A stretch of 64,000 nucleotides of DNA from Fundidesulfovibrio soli. GTDB taxonomy: Bacteria; Desulfobacterota; Desulfovibrionia; Desulfovibrionales; Desulfovibrionaceae. The notes under the pieces are model-generated. The model had not been told where the DNA came from. It did not search any database and saw nothing but the letters and a program-made list of their open reading frames with translations. The stretch is from NCBI RefSeq assembly GCF_022808695.1, contig NZ_JAKZKW010000002.1, positions 124,001 to 188,000 on the forward strand, given 5' to 3'. This document shows, one piece after another, positions 44,601 through 52,412 of this stretch; the first letter of the stretch is position 1, and each line of letters begins with the position of its first letter. The translations under genes were made by a program, and so were the position numbers.

Positions 44601-44823
44601 GGAGTTCGCCAAGGAGGCCCCCGAGGGCGGCACCGAGTGGGGGGCCAACCAGCTGCGCATCGCCACGCTCCACCGCCTCTCCGGCAACCTGGAGAACTGG
44701 CGCAAGACCCTCGAGGCCCTGCGCGACGGCCAGCGTGATTCCCTGGCGGGTAGGATGGCCGCATCCGAACTGGCCGGGCGCGGGTTGCAGGAACGCGCCG
44801 GAAAGCTGACCGGGACGCCCTGA
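41629..44823 (+). CDS. Exported long TPR-repeat protein with Pro/Ala-rich linker
   Basis: A 1064-residue protein. The N-terminus carries a signal peptide (about residues 18-39, ending QARG). A short beta domain follows (about 40-130, SLAVGPSADVLTVNFPKKAPQ, AMIN-like). Residues about 150-400 are a Pro/Ala/Gln linker. The rest (about 400-1064) is TPR-like helical repeats (YFNLLRTKYPLDEEVPLIDV, YKLGEFEKAKEDYLWFYN). The start is a GTG at 41629 with AAGG upstream. It follows the sigma-54 activator by 13 bases. It likely acts in the periplasm as a scaffold; a role in motility or surface structure is an inference from the neighbour. Confidence 0.75.
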   Translation: MKHSTFLAMLSAVTAQSLARASWLLCVCILAMLPAQARGQSYSLAVGPSADVLTVNFPKKAPQPMVLRTGPKRVELLFPAGTSFKGAGAGSVGGRQVASIEAADNVLVVLTNTEAFGFVSSPKGDKAIQLQVFPDPAGARWKPAEGSQEAAQPKPAAQASESPKPQPQNLEPAKPAEPAAQPAPPKQPSNQVRGVILPEGGSSQAAPASQEIQRIQDAVKPQPVQSQPVLNQTEQAPQTAPKPATGGVVRQSLIQPVAPSQPEAAPAAPVPPQSQNAIKAPIQAQAPAEPDQPAPQQPQVPAAFKAPIQVQAPAEQAQPAPSEAKPASVAPKEVRVSLNMEKAVPMDAPAPSAQPAQPDAPAQAPAPAAGPDAPATQAQAAQGAASEPAAAEQAPPKPGEPKLKDSIEDKAAIVGAAQAMAHGNYEKGLGLARALLEKPDITKDLREEALYMQAEAVFALNKDKLAETYLETNDTIQQALNYNTTSWRLPRALIKLGYINLKRGNLPEARAYFNLLRTKYPLDEEVPLIDVYWGEHYLEMAKLGDTRANFTRAGQSFREVLQKYPESRFARDAALGLSKTQLELQQFTEASKVIDYIDKRWPRYYVENPSMRRVAADVAYKLGEFEKAKEDYLWFYNLVPGDAANDLVLARLGDVNMRLGKREAAREFYDMVIRIYPGSYGALMSMMRMAEQGVHDAPTMQEMFKAFADPSDIKPDKIYEIITEQYPKSPLAPLALLKLAMWRLYKNEIPEALQLVEKFRKTYPGDELEKQALDVGTQAFIKMLAGHVDAMNYKSIIDLWNRYPFLTSQADQMPDRERLGVALAMYYQGMPKEALALVAPYLDKGPSPEAQKALSLTLTIYRENQDWQSVLDTLRKVSAWKMTDNPRRALEFAQAMALEHTGEFAKSRLLWARLAADDQLDPAKRAYAVYYQARTAYERKDYDRALVWAMDSRTLFKESAKDDGKARDALQLMIESTQAAGRYPEALALCAEFAKEAPEGGTEWGANQLRIATLHRLSGNLENWRKTLEALRDGQRDSLAGRMAASELAGRGLQERAGKLTGTP

Positions 44824-44910
44824 TCCCTGATTTCCCGGCCCACCCGCTTGCATCCGGGACCTCCTGGGCCTATTTGTGTGCCATCAGCCCAACCTCCGGG
44901 AGGTGCCGCC

Positions 44911-45729
44911 ATGATCCGCCGCCCCATCGTCGCAGGACAGTTTTATCCGGGCTCTCCGGCCGAGCTGGAGCACGAGGTCCGCACGTACCTCGCCCAGGCC
45001 CCCAAACGCACGGAACCCGCCACCGGCTCCACGCTGCTGGCCATGGTGCCTCACGCCGGGTACGTCTATTCGGGCCGCGTGGCGGGCATCACCCTGGGAC
45101 AGGCCGACCTGGCGGACACCATCCTCATGCTCGGCCCCAACCACACGGGCATGGGCACGCCCTTCTCCGTCTGGCACGAGGGGGCCTGGCAGACCCCCAT
45201 CGGGACCATGCGCATCGACTCCGCCCTGGCCCTGGCCCTGCTGCGCAGCGACACCAGGCTGCTGGCGGACCACCTGGGCCATGTCCGGGAGCACTCCCTG
45301 GAGGTGGTCATTCCCTTTCTGAACGTGCTCAAGGGCGATTTCTCCGGCGTGCCCGTGGCCGTGGCCGAGCACGGGCTGGCCGTCCTCTCCGGGGTGGCCG
45401 CCTCGATGGCTTCGGTGCTCAAGGAGCAGGCGGGCAAGGTCTCCATCGTGGTCAGCTCGGACATGAGCCACTACGTCACGGCGGAGCAGGCCCGCGAGCG
45501 CGACAACATGGCCATCGAGGCCATCCTGCGGCTTGACCCCGTGGGCCTGTATTCCATCGTGCGGGAGGTGGGCATCAGCATGTGCGGCGTGCTGCCCATG
45601 ACGCTTGGGCTGATGATCGCCCTGGAGCTGGGAGCCACCTCGGCCCGGCTGGCGGCTTACGCCACCTCCGGCGACACCACGGGGGACGACTCGAGCGTGG
45701 TGGGTTACGCCGGCGTCCTGGTGGAATAG
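44911..45729 (+). CDS. amrB: AmmeMemoRadiSam system protein B (MEMO1 family)
   Basis: A 272-residue MEMO-family protein, related to extradiol dioxygenases and usually encoded with AMMECR1 (AmrA) and a radical SAM protein (AmrS). The family start MIRRPIVAGQFYPGSPAEL is present. The metal-site His are in VPHAGYVYSG and HSLEVVIPFL, and SSDMSHYV is the third landmark. No AMMECR1 or AmrS gene lies in the window. The ATG at 44911 has GGGAGG upstream. Enzymatic function is unknown in the family. Confidence 0.92.
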   Translation: MIRRPIVAGQFYPGSPAELEHEVRTYLAQAPKRTEPATGSTLLAMVPHAGYVYSGRVAGITLGQADLADTILMLGPNHTGMGTPFSVWHEGAWQTPIGTMRIDSALALALLRSDTRLLADHLGHVREHSLEVVIPFLNVLKGDFSGVPVAVAEHGLAVLSGVAASMASVLKEQAGKVSIVVSSDMSHYVTAEQARERDNMAIEAILRLDPVGLYSIVREVGISMCGVLPMTLGLMIALELGATSARLAAYATSGDTTGDDSSVVGYAGVLVE

Positions 45730-45836
45730 GGCGTGAGGCGGGGGGATCGTAACGGCTCCGTCACCGCCGCCGGGTTAGCCAACGAGCCGCGGACCGGCGA
45801 GACGCTGCGCCGACTTTATCCGCAAAGCGGCGGAGC

Positions 45837-46511
45837 ATGAAGAAAGTTGCATTGATCCTGGCGGGCGTCGCGCTGCTGGCGCTGATCGTCCTCTGGTACG
45901 CACACGCGTCGGAGGTTCTGGATTTGGCCCGCCAGTGGGCCATGGCCTCCCACGGCTTCGTGCGGGAGCACTTCTACGCCTCCTGGCTGGGGATGCTTCT
46001 GTTCTGCACGCTCATCATCAACCTGCCCATCCCGGTGGCCGCGCTGCTCAAGCTCATGTCCGGGTTCATCTTCGGCGTGCAGGCCGGGTTTGCGCTCAAC
46101 GTGGCGGCCTCGGTCTCCGGGGGGCTGTTCGGCTTCGTGCTGGCCCGCCACTTCTTCCACCGCGCCTTTCATCGCCGCTTCGGACACCAACTGGCCCGGA
46201 TCGACCTGGAAGTGGCCCGCAACGGCTTCTGGTACGTGCTCTGCTCCCGCCTGGTGATCGCCACGCCCTTCTTCATGGTCAACGTGCTGGCCGGGCTTTC
46301 CTGCCTGCGCAAGCGCAAGTTCCTGCTGGGCACCTTCCTCGGCGTGCTGCCGAGCTCCATGATCTACGCCGTGTCCGGCAGCAAGCTGCTCGAGCTGGCA
46401 TCCGCCGAGCAGGCGGTGGACCCGCGTATCGTGGCGGTGCTGGCCGGAGCAGGGTTGCTTGTCGTGATTCCCGCCCTGATCAACCGCCACAGAAAAAAGC
46501 ATAGGGCCTAG
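45837..46511 (+). CDS. TVP38/TMEM64 (VTT-domain) membrane protein
   Basis: A 224-residue inner membrane protein of the DedA/VTT superfamily. It has about six helices with the conserved reentrant region VAALLKLMSGFIFG and SRLVIATPFFMVNVLAGL. These proteins are linked to membrane lipid movement; the substrate here is unknown. The first 20 residues are one helix. It lies alone in the region. Confidence 0.82.
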   Translation: MKKVALILAGVALLALIVLWYAHASEVLDLARQWAMASHGFVREHFYASWLGMLLFCTLIINLPIPVAALLKLMSGFIFGVQAGFALNVAASVSGGLFGFVLARHFFHRAFHRRFGHQLARIDLEVARNGFWYVLCSRLVIATPFFMVNVLAGLSCLRKRKFLLGTFLGVLPSSMIYAVSGSKLLELASAEQAVDPRIVAVLAGAGLLVVIPALINRHRKKHRA

Positions 46512-46534
46512 CCAGAACTTCTTCGGCATGATAC

Positions 46535-46553
46535 GGAACAGGCAAGCTGTTCC
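46535..46553 (+). promoter_or_regulatory. Inverted repeat GGAACAG-GCAAG-CTGTTCC before the small ORF
   Basis: Perfect 7-bp inverted repeat, four bases before the GGGAGG ribosome binding site (46557-46562) of the small gene starting at 46568. It may be an operator or an RNA hairpin affecting translation. Confidence 0.4.
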
Positions 46554-46567
46554 ACCGGGAGGTCTCC

Positions 46568-46741
46568 ATGCGCTTGTTCTGCAGAGGTCTTATCGCCTTC
46601 CTGGCCCTGATCGTGCTGTCCCATGCAGCGGAGGCGCGGTTTGTTCTGGTCCAGGGCGTGGAGGCCGTCACGGGCGCACAGCTCCAGTCCGGCTGGCTGG
46701 AGGCCGCCAAGGCCAGGCTGGCCTGCCTTCTGGAACAATAA
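46568..46741 (+). CDS. Tiny exported protein (57 residues)
   Basis: An unrecognised small gene. The protein begins MRLFCRGLIAFLALIVLSHA, a clear signal peptide with AEA before the mature part, leaving about 33 residues. The start has GGGAGG with five bases spacing, and the codon usage matches the genome. A palindrome precedes the ribosome binding site and a strong bidirectional terminator follows the stop (taa at 46739-46741). Function unknown. Confidence 0.6.
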   Translation: MRLFCRGLIAFLALIVLSHAAEARFVLVQGVEAVTGAQLQSGWLEAAKARLACLLEQ

Positions 46742-46779
46742 AATTTCGATTTCCGGCTGCGCGCGACCGCAAATGAAAG

Positions 46780-46817
46780 AAGCCCCTTCCGGCCTGGCCG
46801 GAAGGGGCTTCGATTTT
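46780..46817. terminator. Bidirectional terminator between the small ORF and pnp
   Basis: AAGCCCCTTCCGG (46780-46792) pairs perfectly with CCGGAAGGGGCTT (46798-46810), followed by CGATTTT. It serves both the small plus-strand gene and the minus-strand pnp gene ending at 46834. Confidence 0.9.
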
Positions 46818-46833
46818 GCGGGTTGCGCTCGGG

Positions 46834-49068
46834 CTACCTGCGTCCGCCGCGATCGCCGCCGCGTCCGCCGCCGCCACCGCGCCGGTCGCGGTCGCCGCCG
46901 GGGCGGTCGCCGCGCGGGCGGGAGGGGGCCGCGAAGTCGGCCAGGTCGATGGTTTCCCCCTGCTCCTCGAGCAGCACGGCCTTGCGGGAGAGGCGCACGC
47001 GGCCGTTAGGCTCCACGGCGATGACCTTCACTTCCAGGTCCTGGCCCATGGCCACGGCGTCGGAGACGTTCTCCACGCGGGCGATGTCCAGCTGGGAGAC
47101 GTGCACCAGGCCTTCGAGCCCGGGCAGGATCTCCACCACGGCGCCGCAGTCGATGAGCTTCTTGACCTTGCCGTGGTAGTTGCGGCCCACGTCGGCCTTC
47201 TGGTCGTAGAAGAGGACCATCTCCTTGGCGCGCTCCATGGACTCCTGCGTGGGGGCGAAGATGGAGATCTTGCCGGAGTCGTCGATGTCGATGGAGGCTC
47301 CGGTGGCGGCGGTGATGGACTTGATGACCTTGCCTCCGGGTCCGATCACCTCGCGGATCTTCTCCGGGTTGATTTCCACCACGGTCAGCTGCGGCGCGTA
47401 GGGCGACAGTTCAGTGCGCGGGGCGTCCAGCACGGCGTTCATCTTGGCCAGGATGCCCAGGCGGGCGTCGCGGGCCTGGTGCAGGGCGCGGCGCATGACC
47501 TCCTGAGGGATGCCGGTGATCTTGATGTCCATCTGGATGCCGGTGATGCCCTCGGCGGTGCCGGCGACCTTGAAGTCCATGTCGCCCATGGCGTCCTCGT
47601 CACCCAGGATGTCGGTGAGCACCAGGTACTCGTCGTTCTCCTTGATGAGGCCCATGGCGATGCCCGCCACCGGGGCCTTGATGGGAGCGCCAGCGTCCAT
47701 CAGGGAGAGGGACGCGCCGCACACCGAGGCCATGGAGGAGGAGCCGTTGGACTCCATCACCTCGGAGACCACGCGCAGGGTGAAGGGGAATTCGCCGGGC
47801 TCGGGCAGCACGGGCAGGATGGAGCGCTCGGCGAGCGCGCCGTGGCCGATGTCGCGGCGGGAGGGGCCGCGCACGGGTTTGACTTCGCCCACGCAGTAGG
47901 GGGGGAAGTTGTAGTGCAGCATGAAACGCTTGGAGTTCTCGCCGGCCAGGGTCTCGATGCGCTGCTCGTCGCCGGTGGAGCCCAGGGTGGCCACGCAGAG
48001 GGCCTTGGTCTCGCCGCGGGCGAACAGGCAGGAGCCGTGGGTGCGCGGCAGCACGCCCACCTCGATCTCGATGGGGCGCACGGTCTTGGTGTCGCGGGTG
48101 TCGATGCGGGTCCCGGTCTCCTTGATGTAGGCGCGCATGGCCTTCTTTTCCAGGCTCTCGAAGATCTCGGCGGCCTTGGCGCCGATGCCGTCCTCCTCGG
48201 GGAAGGCGGCCTTGGCGGCCTCGACGGCCTTGAGCTTCAAGGCCTTGCGGGCGTCGCGGCGGGGCATCTTTTCCACGATGGTCAGCGCGCCGACGATCTC
48301 GGCGGCCACGGCCTTCTCCACCACGGCCTTCAGCTCGGCGTTCTCCACCGGCGGCGTGAACACGGACTTGGGCTTGCCGGCCTTCTCGCGCATTTCCTCC
48401 TGGAGGTCGATGAGCGGCAGAACCTGCTTGTGGCCCCAATCCAGGGCGTCGGCCAGCAGGTCTTCGGAGATGAAGTTGCCGCCGCCCTCGACCATCACCA
48501 CGGCGTCGCGCGTGGCGGCGAACACCAGGTTCAGGGATGACTCGCCCTTGAGGGCGGTCAGGGGCGGGTTCAGCACGAATTTGCCGTCGATGTAGCCCAC
48601 GCGGCCGCCCGCGATGGGGCCCATGAAGGGGATGCTGGAGATGTGCAGCGCGGCGGAGGCGCCGGTGACGGCCAGGATGTCCGCGTCGTTGACGCCGTCG
48701 AAGGAGAGCACCGTGGCGATGATCTGCACCTCGTCGCGGTAGCCCTTGGGGAACAGCGGACGGTGCGGGCGGTCGATCAGGCGGCAGGTGAGCACTTCGC
48801 GCTCGGAGGGGCGGCCGATCTCGCGGCGGAAGTAGGAGCCGGGGATGCGGCCCGCCGCGTAGGACATCTCACGGTATTCGACGGTGAGGGGGAAGAAGCC
48901 CTTGTCGAACTCGAGAGCCTGGGAGCAGACGGTGACCAGAACCACGGTGCCGCCGCTCTGGACCCAGATGGCGCCGTCGGCCTGGTTGGCCAAACGGCCG
49001 GTTTCAATGATGATGGGGTTGTCGCCCACCATGCGTTCAAGGCGTACAGCCTTATCGAGAAGACCCAT
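46834..49068 (-). CDS. pnp: Polyribonucleotide nucleotidyltransferase (PNPase)
   Basis: 3'-to-5' phosphorolytic exoribonuclease of the RNA decay machinery. The 744 residues comprise two RNase PH-like domains, a helical linker, a KH domain (VIGPGGKVIKSI) and an S1 domain near residues 620-695. The catalytic-domain segments CLIDRPHRPLFPKG and the FGxRD-like GHGALAERSI are visible. The C-terminus ends in a 30-residue Gly/Arg tail (GDRPGGDRDRRGGGGG). It lies downstream of rpsO with a long structured leader of 262 bases. Confidence 0.97.
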   Translation of the reverse strand: MGLLDKAVRLERMVGDNPIIIETGRLANQADGAIWVQSGGTVVLVTVCSQALEFDKGFFPLTVEYREMSYAAGRIPGSYFRREIGRPSEREVLTCRLIDRPHRPLFPKGYRDEVQIIATVLSFDGVNDADILAVTGASAALHISSIPFMGPIAGGRVGYIDGKFVLNPPLTALKGESSLNLVFAATRDAVVMVEGGGNFISEDLLADALDWGHKQVLPLIDLQEEMREKAGKPKSVFTPPVENAELKAVVEKAVAAEIVGALTIVEKMPRRDARKALKLKAVEAAKAAFPEEDGIGAKAAEIFESLEKKAMRAYIKETGTRIDTRDTKTVRPIEIEVGVLPRTHGSCLFARGETKALCVATLGSTGDEQRIETLAGENSKRFMLHYNFPPYCVGEVKPVRGPSRRDIGHGALAERSILPVLPEPGEFPFTLRVVSEVMESNGSSSMASVCGASLSLMDAGAPIKAPVAGIAMGLIKENDEYLVLTDILGDEDAMGDMDFKVAGTAEGITGIQMDIKITGIPQEVMRRALHQARDARLGILAKMNAVLDAPRTELSPYAPQLTVVEINPEKIREVIGPGGKVIKSITAATGASIDIDDSGKISIFAPTQESMERAKEMVLFYDQKADVGRNYHGKVKKLIDCGAVVEILPGLEGLVHVSQLDIARVENVSDAVAMGQDLEVKVIAVEPNGRVRLSRKAVLLEEQGETIDLADFAAPSRPRGDRPGGDRDRRGGGGGRGGDRGGRR

Positions 49069-49330
49069 AGTGTGTACCTCGTGTTGAGGGTTGGGTGGAA
49101 GCCTTCCCGGAACGTGTTATTCGCGCCGAAGGCCGGGACATCGGTGTTCCCGGGCTCGGGCGCGGATAACGTTCGGGGACGGCTTGCATCTGCCGTCGCG
49201 CGCTTGGCGCGCGATGCTTCCCGGAGCGCATCGCTCCGGGCTTGGGCAAAAGGCCCGCCCGCGCGGGCGGGCCTTCGGAAAAGAAACCGGCCGGCCCCGC
49301 GAGGAAGCCGGGTCGGCCGGAGGGCACTCG
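49069..49330 (-). promoter_or_regulatory. rpsO-pnp intergenic leader with three strong hairpins
   Basis: On the minus strand the transcript would pass through a bulged GC-rich hairpin followed by TTTCTTTT (49286-49320), a hairpin of 12-13 pairs (AAGGCCCGCCCGC with its complement, 49249-49275) ending in TTTT, and a perfect nine-pair hairpin CCCGGAGCG/CGCTCCGGG (49220-49240). The first two look like tandem terminators of rpsO, and the last could be part of a pnp leader cleaved by RNase III, as known for E. coli pnp; here this is inference. Confidence 0.65.
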
Positions 49331-49600
49331 TTACTTGCGGATGCCGAGCCGCGCGATCAGGGTGCGGTAGCGGTTGATGTCCTTGCTCTTGAGGTAGTTG
49401 AGCAGCTTGCGGCGCTGGCCGACCAGCTTCAGAAGGCCCGTGCGGGAGTGGTAGTCCTTGGCGTGGGTCTTGAAGTGTTCGGTCAGGTAGACGATGCGGC
49501 TGGTCAGCAGCGCAATCTGCACCTCGGGGGAGCCGGTGTCTCCCTCCTTGGTCTTGTACTCCTCGATCACCTTGAGCTTGCTTTCAGGGGTCATGACCAC
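49331..49600 (-). CDS. rpsO: Ribosomal protein S15
   Basis: Small-subunit ribosomal protein, 89 residues, the normal size. It contains the characteristic [13 protein letters not shown] and [16 protein letters not shown] segments. The gene lies between truB and pnp, the standard order, and the start at 49600 follows GAGGATACC. Confidence 0.98.
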   Translation of the reverse strand: MVMTPESKLKVIEEYKTKEGDTGSPEVQIALLTSRIVYLTEHFKTHAKDYHSRTGLLKLVGQRRKLLNYLKSKDINRYRTLIARLGIRK

Positions 49601-49625
49601 AGCGGTATCCTCCGTTTCATCGGGT

Positions 49626-50567
49626 TCAGGCAGGATTGCCCGGTGCGTCCTGGCGGAGGTTGATGCCTCGCAGGATCGCCCATCGCCTGGCGCCGTCCTT
49701 GTCCTGGGGTTCGGCCAGGGCCACGGGCAGGCCGTCCGGCTCCACGAGCATGGCCCGCGTGTCCGGTCCGGGGAGTTCCTCCAGGGTGAGCCATTTGCCG
49801 TCCCGCACCTTCTTCGCCTGTTCCTGAGTCAGCGTCAGGGCAGGCCAGTGCGGCAGGGCGCGCTCCAGAGGGACAACCCGTTCGGCCAACCGCTCGGGGT
49901 GGTCAACCAGTTCGTCGAGATCGACGGCCTGGTCCAACCCGAAAGGATGGCTGCGCTCCCGGATGAGTTCAGTCAAGTGTGCTCCGCACCCAAGTCGCGT
50001 CCCCAGGCTGTGGACCAGGGAGCGTACATAGGCGCCGGAACTCACTCTCACCCGGAAATGTATCTGCGGCAGCTCCATGTGGAGCACTTCCGCATCGAAA
50101 ACTTTTATCGGCTTCACCACCACGGGGACGTCCTCCCCACGGCGGGCCTTCTTGTAGAGAGGCTGCCCGTCCACCTTCACGGCGGAGTAGGGCGGTATCT
50201 CCTGTGTGGCCATGGCCGTCCAGGCCGCCACGGCCTCGCGGGCCTGCTCCTGGGTGATGTGCTCCCAGGGGGCCTCGGCGGTCACCGCGCCTTCGGCGTC
50301 GAAGGTGTCGGTGGTCTGGCCCAGGCGCAACCGCCCGGAATAGACCTTCTCGCCCTCGGTGAGAAACCCGGCCAGCTTGGTTCCCTCGCCCAGCAGCACC
50401 ACGAGCACGCCGGTGGCCATGGGGTCCAGCGTGCCGGCGTGGCCGATCTTGCGCTGGTCCAGCTGGCGCTTGATGATCTCCAGGCAGCGGGCCGAGGTGG
50501 GGCCGCCGGGCTTGTTCAGCGCCAGCACGCCGTGCTGCTGCGGATACCTTGGGGGCTGCTTCGCCAC
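49626..50567 (-). CDS. truB: tRNA pseudouridine-55 synthase TruB
   Basis: Makes pseudouridine 55 in tRNA T loops. The 313-residue protein carries the catalytic Asp D48 in [14 protein letters not shown], plus [16 protein letters not shown] and the RV(R/K)[15 protein letters not shown] region. Its PUA-like C-terminal domain is present. The start is a GTG at 50567 that overlaps the nrnA stop by one base (TAGTG). The open frame runs further upstream only as a shadow. Confidence 0.95.
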   Translation of the reverse strand: MAKQPPRYPQQHGVLALNKPGGPTSARCLEIIKRQLDQRKIGHAGTLDPMATGVLVVLLGEGTKLAGFLTEGEKVYSGRLRLGQTTDTFDAEGAVTAEAPWEHITQEQAREAVAAWTAMATQEIPPYSAVKVDGQPLYKKARRGEDVPVVVKPIKVFDAEVLHMELPQIHFRVRVSSGAYVRSLVHSLGTRLGCGAHLTELIRERSHPFGLDQAVDLDELVDHPERLAERVVPLERALPHWPALTLTQEQAKKVRDGKWLTLEELPGPDTRAMLVEPDGLPVALAEPQDKDGARRWAILRGINLRQDAPGNPA

Positions 50568-51523
50568 TAGGCCCCCAGAACCTGGCCAAGGGCCTCTATC
50601 AGGCGCGGCTCCACTTCGTCCAGTGCGCCCTTGATGCTGGCCCCGGCGGCGCAACGATGCCCGCCGCCGCCGAAGGCGGCCGCAACGGGCTGGATGTTCA
50701 GCTCGGAAACGGAACGCAGGCTGAGCTTGAGCCCCCCGGCCTCGTCCTCGCGCAGGGACTGCACCACGCGGCAGCCCTTCACGCGCAGCAGGAAGTTGGC
50801 CAGGCCGTCGCAGTCCTCCGCGTCGGCTCCCAGCCTCTCCAGCTGCTCCCTCGTTATGCGGATAACGCCCAACTGTCCATCGAAATAGAGCCTGGCCACG
50901 CCCAGCACCTCGCCCCAGAGCCTGAACCGGGGCAGGGACCACTGGTTCTGGATCAGCTCGTTGATGAGCGCGGGCTTGAGGCCCTGGCGCATGATCTGCG
51001 CCACCATCTCCATGCAGTGGGGGGAGGTGTTGTCGAAGCTGAAGTGGCCGGTGTCCGTGACGATGCCCAGGTAGACCGCCTCGCCCAGCGCCCCCGTGAG
51101 CGTCAGGCCCAGGGCCAGGGCCAGCTCGGCCACCATCTCGCAGGTGGAGGAGCGGGTGACCTCCACCCAGTTGTGCGCGCCCCACTGGGGGTTGTTCACG
51201 TGGTGGTCGATGACGATAGTGGGCCGCTGGGTCATGGCCTGCTGCAGGGCGGGGCCGCCGCGGCGCGAATCGCCGCAGTCCAGGGCCACGATGAAGTCGA
51301 AATCTTCAAGGGGGGGCAGTTCCGTGGCGATCTCCCCGGGCAGCTTCACCCAGGTGAACGCGCGCGGCAGGCCCGAAACGTCGTAGAGGGCCACCTGCTT
51401 GCCCAGGGCCAGGAGCAGGTGCCCCATGGCCGCCATGGAGCCAATGGCGTCGCCGTCCGGGGCGGCGTGGGAAGCGACCAGGAAACGGGTGCCCGACTGC
51501 AGGGCGCGCAGGACGTCATGCAT
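50567..51523 (-). CDS. nrnA: Bifunctional oligoribonuclease/PAP phosphatase NrnA (DHH family)
   Basis: DHH-DHHA1 phosphoesterase that degrades short oligonucleotides and pAp. The 318 residues have SHAAPDGDAIGS, the DHH motif IDHHVNNP and TDTGHFSFDNT, and the C-terminal GGGGHRCAAGASI of DHHA1. The ATG at 51523 overlaps the end of rbfA by eight bases. Confidence 0.93.
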   Translation of the reverse strand: MHDVLRALQSGTRFLVASHAAPDGDAIGSMAAMGHLLLALGKQVALYDVSGLPRAFTWVKLPGEIATELPPLEDFDFIVALDCGDSRRGGPALQQAMTQRPTIVIDHHVNNPQWGAHNWVEVTRSSTCEMVAELALALGLTLTGALGEAVYLGIVTDTGHFSFDNTSPHCMEMVAQIMRQGLKPALINELIQNQWSLPRFRLWGEVLGVARLYFDGQLGVIRITREQLERLGADAEDCDGLANFLLRVKGCRVVQSLREDEAGGLKLSLRSVSELNIQPVAAAFGGGGHRCAAGASIKGALDEVEPRLIEALGQVLGA

Positions 51524-51857
51524 GGGGATGGCCGTAGACCATGGTTTCCAGGAACTGGTCCAACTCGAAGCGCAGGTCGGGGACGAACTTGCTCTTGATG
51601 CGCCTGCCGATGTTGGAGCGCAGGAAACCCTTGGCCTGGTAGAACGCGTCCTTGGCCGCCTTGATGCGGGCGTCGTCGCCGTGCATGGTGAAGAGCACGG
51701 TGGCCACGCTCATGTCGGAGTTCATGCGCACGCCGCTGATGGTCACGAGCTCCAGGCGGGGGTCCTGCATCTCTTCGGTGAGCAAGGTGGCGATCTCGCG
51801 CATGATCTGGTCGGCCATGCGGATGGAGCGCCGGGAAGGGCCTTCTTTGGTCGTCAT
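51516..51857 (-). CDS. rbfA: Ribosome-binding factor A
   Basis: Assembly factor that binds the 30S subunit. The 113-residue protein (typical 110-130) begins MTTKEGPSRRSIRMADQIMRE. It contains the family features DPRLELVTISGVRMNSDMSVATV and LRSNIGRRIKSKFVPDLRFELD. I start at the ATG at 51857; the longer open frame reads upstream into a non-coding repeat. Confidence 0.93.
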   Translation of the reverse strand: MTTKEGPSRRSIRMADQIMREIATLLTEEMQDPRLELVTISGVRMNSDMSVATVLFTMHGDDARIKAAKDAFYQAKGFLRSNIGRRIKSKFVPDLRFELDQFLETMVYGHPHA

Positions 51858-51978
51858 GAAATATCCTGTTCGGGCGGGCGGGATCTTCGAAGGGAAGCGA
51901 GTCCGGCGCGACGGCCCGTCAATCATTCTGCGGTCGGCCGTCGGTGGGCGGGCGGACCGAAATTTTGCCGGGGGAGGG

Positions 51979-52016
51979 CCTCCGGCGGCCAAAGGGCTTC
52001 GCCCTTTGGAATCCCA
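51979..52016. repeat. CCAAAGGG hairpin repeat, copy B
   Basis: Second copy of the element at 23651-23690: CCTCCGGCGGCC, a nine-pair hairpin (CCAAAGGGC/GCCCTTTGG, three-base loop), TGGAATCCCA. It sits between the DUF503 and rbfA genes. Compared with copy A the hairpin differs by one base pair, changed on both arms. Confidence 0.8.
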
Positions 52017-52067
52017 GACAATTGGAGCTGCGCGGTGCGGATGCGAGGCCCGCTTCCGGCCGTGTGC

Positions 52068-52355
52068 CTACTGGCCGATCAGCTCGATGTCGTCGTATAT
52101 AAGTTCCGCTTCGTCGGCGGCAACCACCATGTTCAGGGCTTTCTGCAAGAGGCCCCGGGCGTGCTTGGCGTCCGGGCTCACGGTCACCGCCGCCAGCACG
52201 AGGGACTCGTGGCTGTCGTGGTGGGCCACTTCGCTCACTGCCACATTGAACTTGTTGCGCAATTTGGCCTTGAGCTTCTGGGCCACGGAGCGTTTGCCTT
52301 TCAGGGAGTCGTTGCCGTGCAGGCGGAACTCCAGGCTCAGGACGCCGATGATCAT
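52068..52355 (-). CDS. DUF503 (YlxP-like) protein
   Basis: A 95-residue ferredoxin-fold protein of the DUF503 family, found between infB and rbfA in many bacteria and linked to ribosome assembly. It has the family segment DSLKGKRSVAQKLKAKLRNKF and HDSHESLVLAAVTVS. Its start at 52355 lies 16 bases after the strong hairpin following infB. Confidence 0.9.
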   Translation of the reverse strand: MIIGVLSLEFRLHGNDSLKGKRSVAQKLKAKLRNKFNVAVSEVAHHDSHESLVLAAVTVSPDAKHARGLLQKALNMVVAADEAELIYDDIELIGQ

Positions 52356-52371
52356 GGTTGGCCCGCTGAAA

Positions 52372-52405
52372 AGCCGCCCCGTCCGCAGGCGCGGACGGGG
52401 CGGCT
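52372..52405 (-). terminator. Perfect 15-pair hairpin after infB
   Basis: AGCCGCCCCGTCCGC (52372-52386) pairs with GCGGACGGGGCGGCT (52391-52405) with a four-base loop, and CTTTTC follows on the minus strand. It could terminate or attenuate transcription from infB into the DUF503 gene. Confidence 0.75.
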
Positions 52406-52412
52406 GTACGGA

